Notes: a model not told the origin generated them from the sequence alone. 64,000 nucleotides of DNA from Arenibacter palladensis (GCF_900129275.1 NZ_FQUX01000003.1:186001-250000); one strand, 5' to 3'. Shown: positions 52,483 to 61,592, numbered from the stretch's first letter. A program made the numbers and translations.

Positions 52483-52740
52483 TTATAAAGCAAACAGCCC
52501 CTTCGGTATGGCATGAAACCCTAGACCCTTAACCATCTTTTCAATCTCTTTTATTTCAACCATTTTAGTGGTATGTACCGTGAACTCAACAGGGAAGTCA
52601 TCACTAAAAATTACATTTTTTACACCTTCAATCTTTAATAGATTCTCCTTAATCCTCCCAAGATCATTGGCCTCCTTGGCATTGGTTCCAAAAACTTTTC
52701 CGTGATTGCCGGGAATTACATTTTCTGACAGAATACTCAT
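52483..52740 (-). CDS. Small HMA-like protein without cysteines
   Basis: An 85-aa protein with a heavy-metal-associated-like second half: NLLKIEGVKNVIF, FPVEFTVHTTKMVEIKEIEKMVKGLGF (ferredoxin-like beta-alpha-beta ending). The CxxC metal site is absent, as in the paralogue-like protein at 20673. No signal peptide. It is downstream of the APC permease on the same strand, after a hairpin, and converges with the debranching enzyme. Function unknown; possibly a non-metal regulatory domain. Confidence 0.7.
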   Translation of the reverse strand: MSILSENVIPGNHGKVFGTNAKEANDLGRIKENLLKIEGVKNVIFSDDFPVEFTVHTTKMVEIKEIEKMVKGLGFHAIPKGLFAL

Positions 52741-52845
52741 AATATTTTTTAATTAACAATAATTAATTGACCTACATATTTTGCAAACCTAGATTTTACC
52801 CAATTACGTAAGCCGCTCATAAATTTACAAAAACAAGGAAATACA

Positions 52846-52868
52846 AAAGTTATAATTATCATAACTTT
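52846..52868 (-). terminator. Weak hairpin after the APC permease
   Basis: AAAGTTAT and ATAACTTT pair over 8 bp around a 7-nt loop, 14 bp past the APC stop codon. The T-rich arm is followed by TGT on the minus strand, so it may only partly stop transcription before the HMA-like gene. Confidence 0.4.
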
Positions 52869-52881
52869 AAAAGCGTTAGCC

Positions 52882-54612
52882 TTAGATAATGAGTCTAACA
52901 TCTCCTAATTCCTGGATTTTATAGGGAAATTTATCGCCTGGGGAGCCAATAAACATAAAATTGGTAGGGATTCCCCATCGTTTCGAAAGTTCCTTTATTT
53001 TTTCTGGACCAAACACTCCCTCTTCCTCAATAAAGTGGATATGAATGTCTGGATAGGCCCTATTCAAAACCTCTATATCCTTTTTTAAATTGGGCGTAAC
53101 AGTATGTTCTTCATTCACTACGGCAACAATTTTAAGGATTCTAGTGGGCTCATTATTTTTAATGTAAAGCATCACCTTATTTAAGGTGGCCACGTCATCA
53201 TGATTAGTAAAAAAAACAAACTGTTGTCTATTTATTGCCGCAAGTAATTTCTTGGTATGTAGATTCAAAGTTTTAAAAAGTTGTCCCCTTTCTGGAAATA
53301 TATAGCTCAGAATATCAAGAAAACCTCTAAAAATATAAGTCCGGTACAACATGAAAAATATAACGATGAGCGTTGGGATTAAATACTCTGTAAATATGGC
53401 CAAATAAGAGGGATTTAATAAAATGTTCCCAGCCATTGCTACCATCACCGCCAAGATGGCCACCGCTAGGCCCAACCAACTTGATCTTTCCGGCCGTGGT
53501 AGTTTGGCCCTATTTATTTTAAGCATCATATTTCCCAACCCGAACAATACCATTACCGATAAGAAGGCTATGGTGTAAACTCCGGCCAATTTTGCCAAAT
53601 TACCTTTTGTGGCCAATAGTATGGATACACAAAGTATAAAGAAAAGCGAATAGATCAGATAGGAACTGCCCGACTTATTTTTCTTCAATAAAAATTTGGG
53701 AAGAATCCGGTCCAGGGCCATGCGCTCCATAAGTCCCCCAACTCCAACAAATGACGTAAGTACAGCTCCGCTCAATACCAATGCTGCATCTATGCCCACA
53801 AGAATGGAGAGCCAATTACCCCCTGATATACTGGCCATGTGGGAAAGAAGAGCGTCTTGATTGGATTCAATTATATGTAGCGGAATAATAGCAAGGGCCA
53901 AAAATGCGATCAAGGGATTAAAAACAGTAACCACTACCCACATATTGCGCAAGGTCTTGGGAAAAACACCCGCCTCTTGCTCTTCGACATAATTAGCGGA
54001 ACTTTCAAAGCCACTTATCCCCAACATGGCTGCAGAAAATCCCAAAAACAAAGCACTAAAAACACTTCCCTCCACCGGAACCTTATAATTTAACATTAGG
54101 GTTTCAAAACCATTCTGCGCAAAAAAAACCACACAAAAAGCGCATAATAAGGTCAAGGAAAAAAGATGAAATAAAAAAATAACTATTGCTACCTTGGAAG
54201 ATTCACCAATTCCAATAATAACCAAGGTCATAAAACAAAACATCAAGGCTATGGTCACCGGCAAAACAGGAATAAAGTTCCATATACTATAAGCATATTT
54301 AACCGCCTCACTAGCCGATATCACTGCCGTTGCCATATATGACAAAACAGTCAATGCCGCAGCTAAGGATGCAGTGGACTTTTTAGTAGTATTCAATAAT
54401 GCATTATATGCTCCTCCATTCAAAGGCAGAGCTCCCACAACTTCACCATAAATTTTTCTAAAGAGAAACAGGACGAATGCCACTACCAAAAGGGAAATCC
54501 AGGCATACTGCCCAGAGTAAACTATGGCCAATGCAGATACATATAAACAAGAGGAACTGATGTCATTTCCACAAATGGCCGTTGCCTCCAGTTGGTTCAA
54601 TTTTTTTTTCAT
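52882..54612 (-). CDS. APC family permease with C-terminal USP-like domain
   Basis: A 576-aa amino-acid/polyamine/organocation transporter. The start at 54612 gives MKKKLNQLEATAICGNDISSS, typical of these permeases; the frame extends upstream only with a GTG. About twelve hydrophobic helices lie between residues 20 and 430 (for example GISGFESSANYVEEQEAG, the APC family loop motif near 215). After about 430 the C-terminus is soluble and beta/alpha like a universal-stress domain (ILKIVAVVNEEHT, NRAYPDIHIHFIEEEGVFG, FMFIGSPGDKFPYKI). Substrate unknown. It is divergent from the DUF1003 gene. Confidence 0.88.
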   Translation of the reverse strand: MKKKLNQLEATAICGNDISSSCLYVSALAIVYSGQYAWISLLVVAFVLFLFRKIYGEVVGALPLNGGAYNALLNTTKKSTASLAAALTVLSYMATAVISASEAVKYAYSIWNFIPVLPVTIALMFCFMTLVIIGIGESSKVAIVIFLFHLFSLTLLCAFCVVFFAQNGFETLMLNYKVPVEGSVFSALFLGFSAAMLGISGFESSANYVEEQEAGVFPKTLRNMWVVVTVFNPLIAFLALAIIPLHIIESNQDALLSHMASISGGNWLSILVGIDAALVLSGAVLTSFVGVGGLMERMALDRILPKFLLKKNKSGSSYLIYSLFFILCVSILLATKGNLAKLAGVYTIAFLSVMVLFGLGNMMLKINRAKLPRPERSSWLGLAVAILAVMVAMAGNILLNPSYLAIFTEYLIPTLIVIFFMLYRTYIFRGFLDILSYIFPERGQLFKTLNLHTKKLLAAINRQQFVFFTNHDDVATLNKVMLYIKNNEPTRILKIVAVVNEEHTVTPNLKKDIEVLNRAYPDIHIHFIEEEGVFGPEKIKELSKRWGIPTNFMFIGSPGDKFPYKIQELGDVRLII

Positions 54613-54723
54613 CCTAAAATTATTAGGGATGGTATTCTTACTTAAAGATAAGGGTAATAACACAATTTTATCTTCAAATGGGATAGAAAATAACTTACAT
54701 TTATTAGAATAAACGCTATAGAC

Positions 54724-55434
54724 ATGAAGACTTTTGTAAGCGCCATATCATTGAAGGAATATCCGATCAGTGAGGAGATTCCCTTAAAAACTATAAGAAA
54801 ATCCATTATGGATCTTATACACAAGGAACATCCAAAAATAAATTCGAAAAAATCTATTTCCGTTTCCGAACTTAATCTATACCGGCAAAAATACCTATCG
54901 GACTATCTTATTCATGAGGTAGGTGAGTTGTCCGCATTGGAAGAGGATGTACTAAGGACGATACAGCAGGAAAAAATAATTACATCGCAAAGGGAAATAT
55001 TGGATGAACCAAGTGAAATTTCTTTTGGACAACGCCTGGCAGATAAAGTGGCCACCTTCGGCGGAAGCTGGAGATTCATAATCCTTTTTGCCATTTTCAT
55101 AATGGTCTGGATGGTCATCAATATTGTATTTCTATTGGATAAGGGTTTTGACCCCTACCCCTTTATACTTCTAAATTTGATTCTTTCCTGCTTGGCGGCA
55201 TTACAGGCTCCAGTAATCATGATGAGTCAAAATAGGCAAGAGGAAAAGGATAGGGAGCGTGCCAAACAAGATTATATGGTTAATTTAAAAGCCGAACTTG
55301 AAATTCGTGTACTGCACGAAAAATTGGACCACCTTATTATGCATCAACAGCAAGAATTATTAAACATTCAGCAAATTCAAGTTGAAATGATGGAAGACAT
55401 TATGAAGCAAATAAAAGGTCAACAGAAAACCTAG
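54724..55434 (+). CDS. DUF1003 domain membrane protein
   Basis: A 236-aa protein. The DUF1003 core at residues about 96-195 contains RLADKVATFGGSWRFI, two membrane helices (112-133 and 142-160) separated by a short FDPYPFILLNLILS turn, then QAPVIMMSQNRQEEKDRERA, the family hallmark. The C-terminal tail is a charged coiled coil (LEIRVLHEKLDHLIMHQQQE). The extended N-terminal 95 residues are cytosolic and include VSELNLYRQKYL. Function is unknown, probably ion or stress related. It is divergent from the APC permease across 111 bp. Confidence 0.9.
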   Translation: MKTFVSAISLKEYPISEEIPLKTIRKSIMDLIHKEHPKINSKKSISVSELNLYRQKYLSDYLIHEVGELSALEEDVLRTIQQEKIITSQREILDEPSEISFGQRLADKVATFGGSWRFIILFAIFIMVWMVINIVFLLDKGFDPYPFILLNLILSCLAALQAPVIMMSQNRQEEKDRERAKQDYMVNLKAELEIRVLHEKLDHLIMHQQQELLNIQQIQVEMMEDIMKQIKGQQKT

Positions 55435-55548
55435 TTGTTATCGCTGCAATAATCACATCTCAAAATTTTATACAGAATTTTAGTCGAGGATTGAAGTTAT
55501 TTTGTATTTTTTGAAAACCTATAAACCCATCAAATAAATAAACTAACC

Positions 55549-56925
55549 ATGGATACCAAAATTTTCAACATCAACAGAAGACATTTTTTAAAAGGGGCTG
55601 CGGCATCCCTGGCACTCTCCTCTTTTGGATCCTATGGCATGGAACTTATTTATAGGGATAAACCGCTTCGTGTTGGACTTATTGGTACGGGTTGGTATGG
55701 AAAAAGCGATCTTTTTAGGCTTATGCAAGTCACCAAAGTGGATGTGGTATCTATCTGTGATGTGGACGACAATTTACTAAAAGAAGCAGCAAACCTCATC
55801 AGTCTTAGACAGACTTCTGGAAAAACCCCGAGAACTTATAGGGATTATAGAAAAATGCTCGCAGAAAAAGATTTGGATATTGTGCTTATTGGTACCCCCG
55901 ATCATTGGCATGCACTGCAGGCCATTGAGGCCTTAAAATCCGGGGCCCATGTTTATGTGCAAAAGCCAATAAGTGTTGATGTAATGGAGGGTGAAGCTAT
56001 GGTAGCTGCCGCCAGAAAATATAACAGGGTAGTTCAGGTAGGAACCCAGCGTAAGAGTACCCCGCATCTTATAGATGCGAAAAAAAATATAGTGGACGCA
56101 GGCTTATTGGGAAAAATTTCCCATGTGGAAATGTGTTGCTATTACCATATGAGGGCCAATGGCAATCCTCCTATAGAAAAGGTTCCTGATTTTTTGGATT
56201 ATGAAATGTGGACCGGACCCGCTCCCCTGCGTCCTTATGATGGAATTCCCCACAGACGATGGTGGCGAACCTTTATGGAATACGGCAATGGCATTATGGG
56301 CGATATGTGCGTGCATATGTTGGATACCGTAAGGTGGATGCTAGAGTTGGATTGGCCAAAAAGAATAAGTTCTACAGGGGGAATCTATGTACAAAAAGAC
56401 GGGAAATCCAATATTGCCGATACCCAAACCGCCATCTTTGAATATGAGGAACTCAACTGCGTATGGCAACATAGAAGTTGGGGAACCCCTGCAGACCCGG
56501 ATTACCCATGGTCGTTTAAACTTTATGGGGAGAAAGGCACATTGTCCGGAAGCACCATGAGATATGATTTTGTTCCGCATGGGGGTGGGGAAAAGATCCA
56601 TATGGACGTTATTTATGAAAAAGAAAAATATCCAGAGGACCTCACCGAAAAGGATATAGAACTAAATGCTGCTCCTGCGACCAGATTACATATGTTGGAT
56701 TTCCTTGCGGCCATTGATAAAGGAACTTTGCCTATTGCCGATATCCGGGAAGGACATGTATCCACGGCAAGCTGCATTTTGGCCAATATGGCTATGGCCA
56801 TCGGAAGACCGTTGATCTATGACCCTAAAAATATTGTGGTAGTAAATGATGCGGAGGCAACGGCGCTTTTACAAAGGGATTATCGTGCCCCTTGGAAACA
56901 TCCTCATCCCAATGATTTTAGATAG
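55549..56925 (+). CDS. Tat-exported Gfo/Idh/MocA family oxidoreductase
   Basis: A 458-aa protein with a Tat-like N-terminus (INRRHFLKG then a hydrophobic stretch) and Rossmann motif GLIGTGWYG. The usual EKP is QKP here (HVYVQKPISVDVMEG), a variant common in this exported subgroup. GDMCVHMLDTVRWML holds the second conserved His region. Such exported Gfo/Idh proteins are numerous in Bacteroidota and their substrates are unknown. It stands alone after DUF1003, converging with the ABC efflux genes. Activity as an oxidoreductase is plausible but unproven. Confidence 0.88.
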   Translation: MDTKIFNINRRHFLKGAAASLALSSFGSYGMELIYRDKPLRVGLIGTGWYGKSDLFRLMQVTKVDVVSICDVDDNLLKEAANLISLRQTSGKTPRTYRDYRKMLAEKDLDIVLIGTPDHWHALQAIEALKSGAHVYVQKPISVDVMEGEAMVAAARKYNRVVQVGTQRKSTPHLIDAKKNIVDAGLLGKISHVEMCCYYHMRANGNPPIEKVPDFLDYEMWTGPAPLRPYDGIPHRRWWRTFMEYGNGIMGDMCVHMLDTVRWMLELDWPKRISSTGGIYVQKDGKSNIADTQTAIFEYEELNCVWQHRSWGTPADPDYPWSFKLYGEKGTLSGSTMRYDFVPHGGGEKIHMDVIYEKEKYPEDLTEKDIELNAAPATRLHMLDFLAAIDKGTLPIADIREGHVSTASCILANMAMAIGRPLIYDPKNIVVVNDAEATALLQRDYRAPWKHPHPNDFR

Positions 56926-56964
56926 AATTATACTGGTTCACAACGAGTTGTAACTAATAAATAT

Positions 56965-57639
56965 TTAATCCAAAATTCGCCCATCCTCCATCTGGATGAT
57001 GCGATCGGTTCGTTTGGCAAAGTCCTCGTCATGCGTCACGATCAAAAGGGAGAGTCCTTCCTCCTCCTTTAGCCGTTTAAATATACTGAAGACATTTTCG
57101 GAATTATGGCTATCCAAATTCCCAGTAGGTTCGTCGCCCATCAGAATAGAAGGATTGTTTATTAACGCCCTTGCTATGGCCACACGTTGTTTTTCTCCAC
57201 CGGATATCCTTGATGCCCTTTGGTGGGCCAACTTTTCAATGTCCAACATTCTTAGTTTCTCCATTGCATCATGTTCTATTTCCGCTAGGGACTTCTCTGC
57301 CAATTTTTTGGCCGGTAGCATCACATTTTCCAGAACACTAAACTCCGACAACAAATAATGAAATTGGAACACGAATCCAATATTCTTATTTCGGATTTGG
57401 GACAGTTTGCTATGTTTTTGACCCGTAATCAACTCGTTGTTCAAAAATAGTTCTCCGGTATAATCCGTATCCATGGTAGACAGAATATAAAGCAGGGTAG
57501 ACTTCCCTGATCCAGATTTACCCATGATAGAGGCAAATTCGCCCTTTTTTATGCTGAAAGAAATATCCTTTAGCACATGAAATTTCACAGGCTTTTCAAA
57601 GTATTTATTGATATTTTTAGTCTCTAAAACGAAGTCCAT
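56965..57639 (-). CDS. ABC transporter ATPase, MacB/LolD family
   Basis: A 224-aa ATP-binding subunit. Walker A is GKSGSGKST near residue 39, signature SGGEKQRVAIARAL near 145, Walker B ILMGDEPTG, and the H-loop VTHDEDFAK. MacB/LolD-type ATPases drive mechanotransmission by FtsX-type permeases. The permease lies 9 bp upstream on the same strand and the membrane-fusion adaptor overlaps that, so all three form one operon. No outer-membrane channel gene is present nearby. Confidence 0.95.
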   Translation of the reverse strand: MDFVLETKNINKYFEKPVKFHVLKDISFSIKKGEFASIMGKSGSGKSTLLYILSTMDTDYTGELFLNNELITGQKHSKLSQIRNKNIGFVFQFHYLLSEFSVLENVMLPAKKLAEKSLAEIEHDAMEKLRMLDIEKLAHQRASRISGGEKQRVAIARALINNPSILMGDEPTGNLDSHNSENVFSIFKRLKEEEGLSLLIVTHDEDFAKRTDRIIQMEDGRILD

Positions 57640-57648
57640 TTTTCTAGG

Positions 57649-58911
57649 TTAAGTTCCCCTAATAATTCGCACAGGGTCTATGCGCTTTGCTTTGTTGGAA
57701 GGCAACCAACCGGCAACGAAAGTCGAAATCAGTGCAAAGGAAATGCCGATGATATAATACCAAATATTATAGTTTATGGGATAGGTGGTAATGGTTGGCA
57801 ACGCCTCGGTTTCGAAAGCCACGTTATCTATTAGTTTGGAAAGAACAAATCCAACAAATAGCCCGAGAATTCCTCCTACTGCCCCAATGATCATGGCCTG
57901 ACTCATAAATATAAGTTGTACATCGGTACCCGAAAACCCTGTAGCTTTTAATATGGCGATATCCTTCATTTTTTCATAAATAAGCATGTTAAGGATATTA
58001 TAGATTCCAAAACCGGCAACGATCAATAATGTTATGGAAACGGCATAGGTAATCAGGTTACGGATATTGGATCCAGTTTCAAATTGGGCATTGGCCTCAT
58101 TGATACTTGTGGCCTTTACTTGAAACTTTTTACCCAAACTACTTGCCATGGCGGTGGCTTCGTTAATATCATACAATTTTACATTGATATCAGTGACGTA
58201 GTTCTGGGCCTCCCCCAAAATACGTTGAACCGTCTTTAGATTGGCATAACTTTGAATATTATCTATATCCGCAATACCACTTTGGTATATCCCCACAATT
58301 TTTAGTGGGAAAACATCTCCCTTTATGGTGCTGACCTGTACACGATCCCCCTCTTTTAGCGACATTTTTTTGGCGAGGCCTGCTCCTAAAAGTATTCCAT
58401 TTTCACTGTTTTTTAAATCCTGTGCTGTTCCCTCTACTATATAATCATCAATATTAGAGAGTCTTGCCTCTTCCATAATATCCACCCCAACCAAGTTCCC
58501 ACCCAATTCTATAGATCCCGAAAGATAAAAGATCTGTGCCCTAAGTTGGGGTGTTGCACCATAAACCTTTTTGTCCTTTTTTAGATAATTCAAGATGGGT
58601 AGACCATTATGGATTTTCTTCTGACTTTGTTTTGGCTTAATGGAATTAACCACATTAAAGGCATCCTCAAATTCCTGGTATAGGGCAATGGGCTGTTTTT
58701 CTGAAGGCTCTATCTCATTGTAGATATGGATATGGGGCGTTTGGTTTAAAATAAGGCTATCCAGCATTTCATTGAGCCCCGTCATAAAACTAACCAAAGT
58801 AATATAGGCACCAATACCAAAGGTAACCCCTAGGGAGGCGGTAACCGTAGATTTCATCTTTGTGAGCAGATGGGTTTTGGCGATGTTCAATATGACCTTC
58901 CAATTGATCAT
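57649..58911 (-). CDS. ABC transporter permease, FtsX/MacB type
   Basis: A 420-aa permease with four membrane helices: residues about 20-45, and three after residue 290 (ITYAVSITLLIVAGFGIYNIL, then MIIGAVGGILGLFVGFVLS and YYIIGISFALISTFVAGW). A large periplasmic domain (about 50-285) lies between the first and second helix, the MacB-PCD/FtsX layout. LPSNKAKRIDPVRIIRG ends the protein, a typical MacB tail. It shares 4 bp with the adaptor gene (ATGA overlap), indicating translational coupling. Confidence 0.93.
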   Translation of the reverse strand: MINWKVILNIAKTHLLTKMKSTVTASLGVTFGIGAYITLVSFMTGLNEMLDSLILNQTPHIHIYNEIEPSEKQPIALYQEFEDAFNVVNSIKPKQSQKKIHNGLPILNYLKKDKKVYGATPQLRAQIFYLSGSIELGGNLVGVDIMEEARLSNIDDYIVEGTAQDLKNSENGILLGAGLAKKMSLKEGDRVQVSTIKGDVFPLKIVGIYQSGIADIDNIQSYANLKTVQRILGEAQNYVTDINVKLYDINEATAMASSLGKKFQVKATSINEANAQFETGSNIRNLITYAVSITLLIVAGFGIYNILNMLIYEKMKDIAILKATGFSGTDVQLIFMSQAMIIGAVGGILGLFVGFVLSKLIDNVAFETEALPTITTYPINYNIWYYIIGISFALISTFVAGWLPSNKAKRIDPVRIIRGT

Positions 58912-59990
58912 TCTTCCGGTTTTAAAATTTCCGTGGTCTCATTGATGCCATTGATAATTTCTACACGGTCCAAATTCTGCAGCCCGGGAATCACGTCGAC
59001 AAGTCCATCCGGGGTCTTTACCTTGTTCCCTTCCAACAAATATTCCTTGGGAATGGTCAAGACACTTTCCTTTTCAGAAATAATTATATTTCCTTCCCCT
59101 GCCAAACCTGGGTAAAGTGCTTTTGGTGGATTAATAAAAATGGCCTCTGCCTTAAACGTCTGGGAGCGCTCATCCTTTTTGGGATATATTTTACTTACTT
59201 TGGCATCAAAGACCTCATCCCCATAAGCATCCAAAGTAATAAGGGCTTTTTGGCCCACCTGAAGTTTTACGATATCCACTTCGTCTATCAACAATTCAAT
59301 TATAAAATCCGTAGCACTGCCCACGGATGCCAAGGGCTCCATAGTATTTACTATTTCCCCAGGATTCTTGTATAAGGCGTACACCTTTCCGTTGATCTTG
59401 CTACTAACGGTAAAATCTTTGGTAGAAAGCTGCGAGGTATTATAATTGTTGAGCGCTTGCTGCACTTGGGTGGAAAGTTCGTTCTTGGTCTGGACATACT
59501 TATTTTTAAGTTGCTTTAAATTATTCCCTGAAATTTCATAGGCAAGTTTACGGTTCTCATACTCCACTTTTGAACCAATATTTTGATCCCAAAGTCTCTT
59601 TTGCCTCAAATAATTCATGGAATCGTTTTTAAAGGACAAGGTTGCTGATTGGATCTCATCTTCCAACGAACCTAAAACCGCCGAACTTCCGTTGTAATTT
59701 TCCTGTGCCAATTGAAGTGCTAATCGGGCATTTTCCGCGTTGAGTTTTGGGGTACTGTTCACAATCTGGATAACTGGTGTTCCCTGACTCACCAAATCCC
59801 CTTCCTCCAACAAATTACGGTCCAAAATACCTGCAACAGGGGCATACGCCTGATACAGACTGTCTGGCTGCACGGTTACGGAGGCATATACCGATTCCGT
59901 TAAATGGATTTTAGTGGGAAATATCTTTTCTTGTTTTTCTCCGCAGGATAAAAAAAGAACTAGACAATGGATCAATACATAATTCCTCAT
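58908..59990 (-). CDS. Efflux periplasmic adaptor, HlyD/RND family lipoprotein
   Basis: A 360-aa membrane-fusion protein with lipobox LFLSC (Cys16 from the ATG at 59990; the frame opens with TTG two codons earlier). The barrel-sandwich segment YAPVAGILDRNLLEEGDLVSQ begins near residue 50, followed by a long coiled-coil hairpin (about 80-170) and a second sandwich and beta-barrel (NGKVYALYKNPGEIV, GQKALITLDAYG). It links the permease to an outer-membrane channel encoded elsewhere. It is the first gene of the operon. Confidence 0.92.
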   Translation of the reverse strand: MRNYVLIHCLVLFLSCGEKQEKIFPTKIHLTESVYASVTVQPDSLYQAYAPVAGILDRNLLEEGDLVSQGTPVIQIVNSTPKLNAENARLALQLAQENYNGSSAVLGSLEDEIQSATLSFKNDSMNYLRQKRLWDQNIGSKVEYENRKLAYEISGNNLKQLKNKYVQTKNELSTQVQQALNNYNTSQLSTKDFTVSSKINGKVYALYKNPGEIVNTMEPLASVGSATDFIIELLIDEVDIVKLQVGQKALITLDAYGDEVFDAKVSKIYPKKDERSQTFKAEAIFINPPKALYPGLAGEGNIIISEKESVLTIPKEYLLEGNKVKTPDGLVDVIPGLQNLDRVEIINGINETTEILKPEE

Positions 59991-60242
59991 AGACAATAGT
60001 AACTAAGATAGCCCAAAATAAAGGGAAATATACATTAAAGAATATGAGGAAAATCATATAAATACTTCGTCTTTATTAATCTTGCCTTCTTAAAATAAGA
60101 GTGTCGTGTTTGATAAAATTATCACTGGTATTGGCCTACTTGGCCTGGTTACAACGCTCCAAAAAAAAACAATTACCAGCATTTCCATACTGATATGCCC
60201 AATTATTTCCAACTCAAAGGATTGTAACCAACCCATAGCAAA

Positions 60243-60293
60243 AAGGACATCCGTATAGCGCCTATATAATCCCAACGCTATAAAAATGTCCTT
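60243..60293 (-). terminator. Long bulged hairpin, terminator-like
   Basis: AAGGACAT/ATGTCCTT form the outer 8-bp stem, then a 3/3 internal loop, then TATAGCG/CGCTATA as an inner 7-bp stem with a 15-nt loop. On the minus strand TTTTT follows, giving a second terminator-like structure after the PepSY-like gene. Confidence 0.5.
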
Positions 60294-60328
60294 GAACCAA
60301 ATTTAGGATTTATTCCTACCTATTATCT

Positions 60329-60351
60329 AACAAAAGGTAGGGTCTTTTGTT
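60329..60351 (-). terminator. Hairpin overlapping the end of the PepSY-like gene
   Basis: AACAAAAG and CTTTTGTT pair over 8 bp around a 7-nt loop. A wider pairing, TTTAGGATT (60302-60310) with AATCCTAAA (60352-60360), plus CCTACC/GGTAGG inside, would be an alternative mutually exclusive fold. Confidence 0.5.
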
Positions 60352-60355
60352 AATC

Positions 60356-60871
60356 CTAAAGAAATTTCCCTGTTTCATCCATCTTTACCCTCAACATTTT
60401 ATCCCCGTTTTCCAATTTAACCTTATAGGTTTTCTTAGCTCCTGTGGCATCGGTAAAGGAGACCAAATAAATATCTTTGGTAATAACCCATTCAGGAAAA
60501 CGATCTGCAATGGCCTTCTTTACAGCGGTAGGCAGATTAATGTCCTTAAACTTTTCAGCTGTACGCAATAACTTCCCTTCGCCATCATAAGCGGCTAGAA
60601 TTTTACCTTCGGGAATAAAAAACGTAATGTTGTAAAGGTCATAATCGTCCTGATAAAATTCGGAGCTTTTAACATCATAGGTCGCCACCTTTTGCTGCAA
60701 TAGCTTCACTGGTATGGAGGCTAGCTCCCCAGTGTTTATATCGTTAAGATACTTATAATTGGTAGCATAGACCGTTACCTCCGATAGTTCTACCGTAGGA
60801 ATAATTTGAGAAAAGGCTTGGGTGGTTAGTCCAAAAGCTAATAAACCAAATAGAATTTTTTTCATGATCAT
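60356..60871 (-). CDS. Secreted PepSY-like domain protein
   Basis: A 171-aa exported protein with signal peptide (MIMKKILFGLLAFGLTTQAF; ATGs at 60871 and 60865 are both possible). The mature part contains the PepSY-like pattern: AYDGEGKLLRTAEKFKDI, LPTAVKKAIADRFPEW (amphipathic helix typical of PepSY), then TYKVKLENGDKMLRVKMDETGKF. Such domains may inhibit or tune peptidases or act as periplasmic sensor proteins. No partner gene is adjacent. It is monocistronic with two hairpins downstream. Confidence 0.8.
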   Translation of the reverse strand: MIMKKILFGLLAFGLTTQAFSQIIPTVELSEVTVYATNYKYLNDINTGELASIPVKLLQQKVATYDVKSSEFYQDDYDLYNITFFIPEGKILAAYDGEGKLLRTAEKFKDINLPTAVKKAIADRFPEWVITKDIYLVSFTDATGAKKTYKVKLENGDKMLRVKMDETGKFL

Positions 60872-60953
60872 TAAGTTTAAAAATTAATTAGTGTTAACAT
60901 GGATTTTCGTTGTCCATTGGTAGCAAATTATCCCAACTTCAAGGCTTCTACAA

Positions 60954-60970
60954 TGACCTAAGTCATTCTG
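60954..60970 (+). promoter_or_regulatory. TGAC-N4-GTCA palindromic motif upstream of the NimA-like gene
   Basis: TGACCTAAGTCATTCTG has a near-perfect palindrome TGAC-N4-GTCA and matches TGATTTATATCATTTTG (20602-20618) at 12 of 17 positions. It lies 170 bp before the gene at 61140 and is the third site of this kind in the window. Confidence 0.4.
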
Positions 60971-61139
60971 CTACATTTAATTAAGAAAACCCCCACACCC
61001 ACAAGTCAGAACTGACCAATATCATATTTTACCAGCTTAGAAGGAACTAGATTTGATCTTATCAAGGATTTATGCGAAATGCCCTATAGGTGATTCCATA
61101 GAACTGTCACAGAATAGTTTAAAGATTATAAAGCGGAAT

Positions 61140-61592
61140 ATGACAAATTTGACCACTAGCGAAAGTATTCGTTTACTAAAAGGCAACTACACCGGACACT
61201 TGGGATATATATATCAGGATAAGCCTTATGTCCTCCCTATTACCTATTATTATGACAAGGATGATCATTCCCTAATAAGTTATTCAGCAGACGGACATAA
61301 GATAGATGCCATGCGCGAGAATACCGCGGTAACATTACTGGTAGAGGAAGTAAAATCATCCAATAATTGGCAATCGGTTATGGCCCATGGCACCTATGAA
61401 GAACTTCAAGGAACCGATGCCAAATTTAAGTTGCATCAATTTACAGAAGGGGTAAAAGGTCTTATCCTAGAGAAAGAGCATCGGGAAACCGAATTTATTA
61501 GTGAATTTTCAAGCAAATTGTACTCTCGCGGAATTCCAACGGTATATCGTATCAAAATAGTAGAGATTACTGGAAAAAGAAAAGAAACCTAG
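61140..61592 (+). CDS. Pyridoxamine 5'-phosphate oxidase-like / NimA-like flavin-binding protein
   Basis: A 150-aa split-barrel flavin-binding protein, counted from the ATG at 61140 (an upstream TTG frame has no conserved sequence). Blocks: RLLKGNYTGHLGYIYQDKPYVLPITYYY and SADGHKIDAMRENTAVTLLV match the PNPOx/NimA fold with the FMN-binding SxxGxK/R pattern (SADGHK). NimA-type proteins reduce nitro-compounds; others sense or detoxify. It is followed 102 bp later by a PEP synthase gene on the same strand. The upstream stress-like motif points to redox or hypoxia control (inference). Confidence 0.8.
   Translation: MTNLTTSESIRLLKGNYTGHLGYIYQDKPYVLPITYYYDKDDHSLISYSADGHKIDAMRENTAVTLLVEEVKSSNNWQSVMAHGTYEELQGTDAKFKLHQFTEGVKGLILEKEHRETEFISEFSSKLYSRGIPTVYRIKIVEITGKRKET

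Larger units (their letters stand above)
59991..60355. other. 365-bp gap without a gene
   Basis: No convincing gene is seen. It holds two hairpins described separately (60243-60293 and 60329-60351) and an AT-rich region upstream of the adaptor gene (59997-60090), where its promoter should lie. Confidence 0.5.

Noticed and set aside
56940..56960. Possible terminator between the Gfo/Idh gene and the ABC ATPase
   Set aside because: The ACAAC/GTTGT pairing is only 5 bp without a T-run.
60090..60275. Possible 61-aa minus-strand gene
   Set aside because: No conserved pattern or plausible leader is seen, and the interval contains a hairpin; the frame looks accidental.
61053..61139. Longer start for the NimA-like protein
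   Set aside because: It begins with TTG and adds residues without similarity; ATG at 61140 fits the fold.
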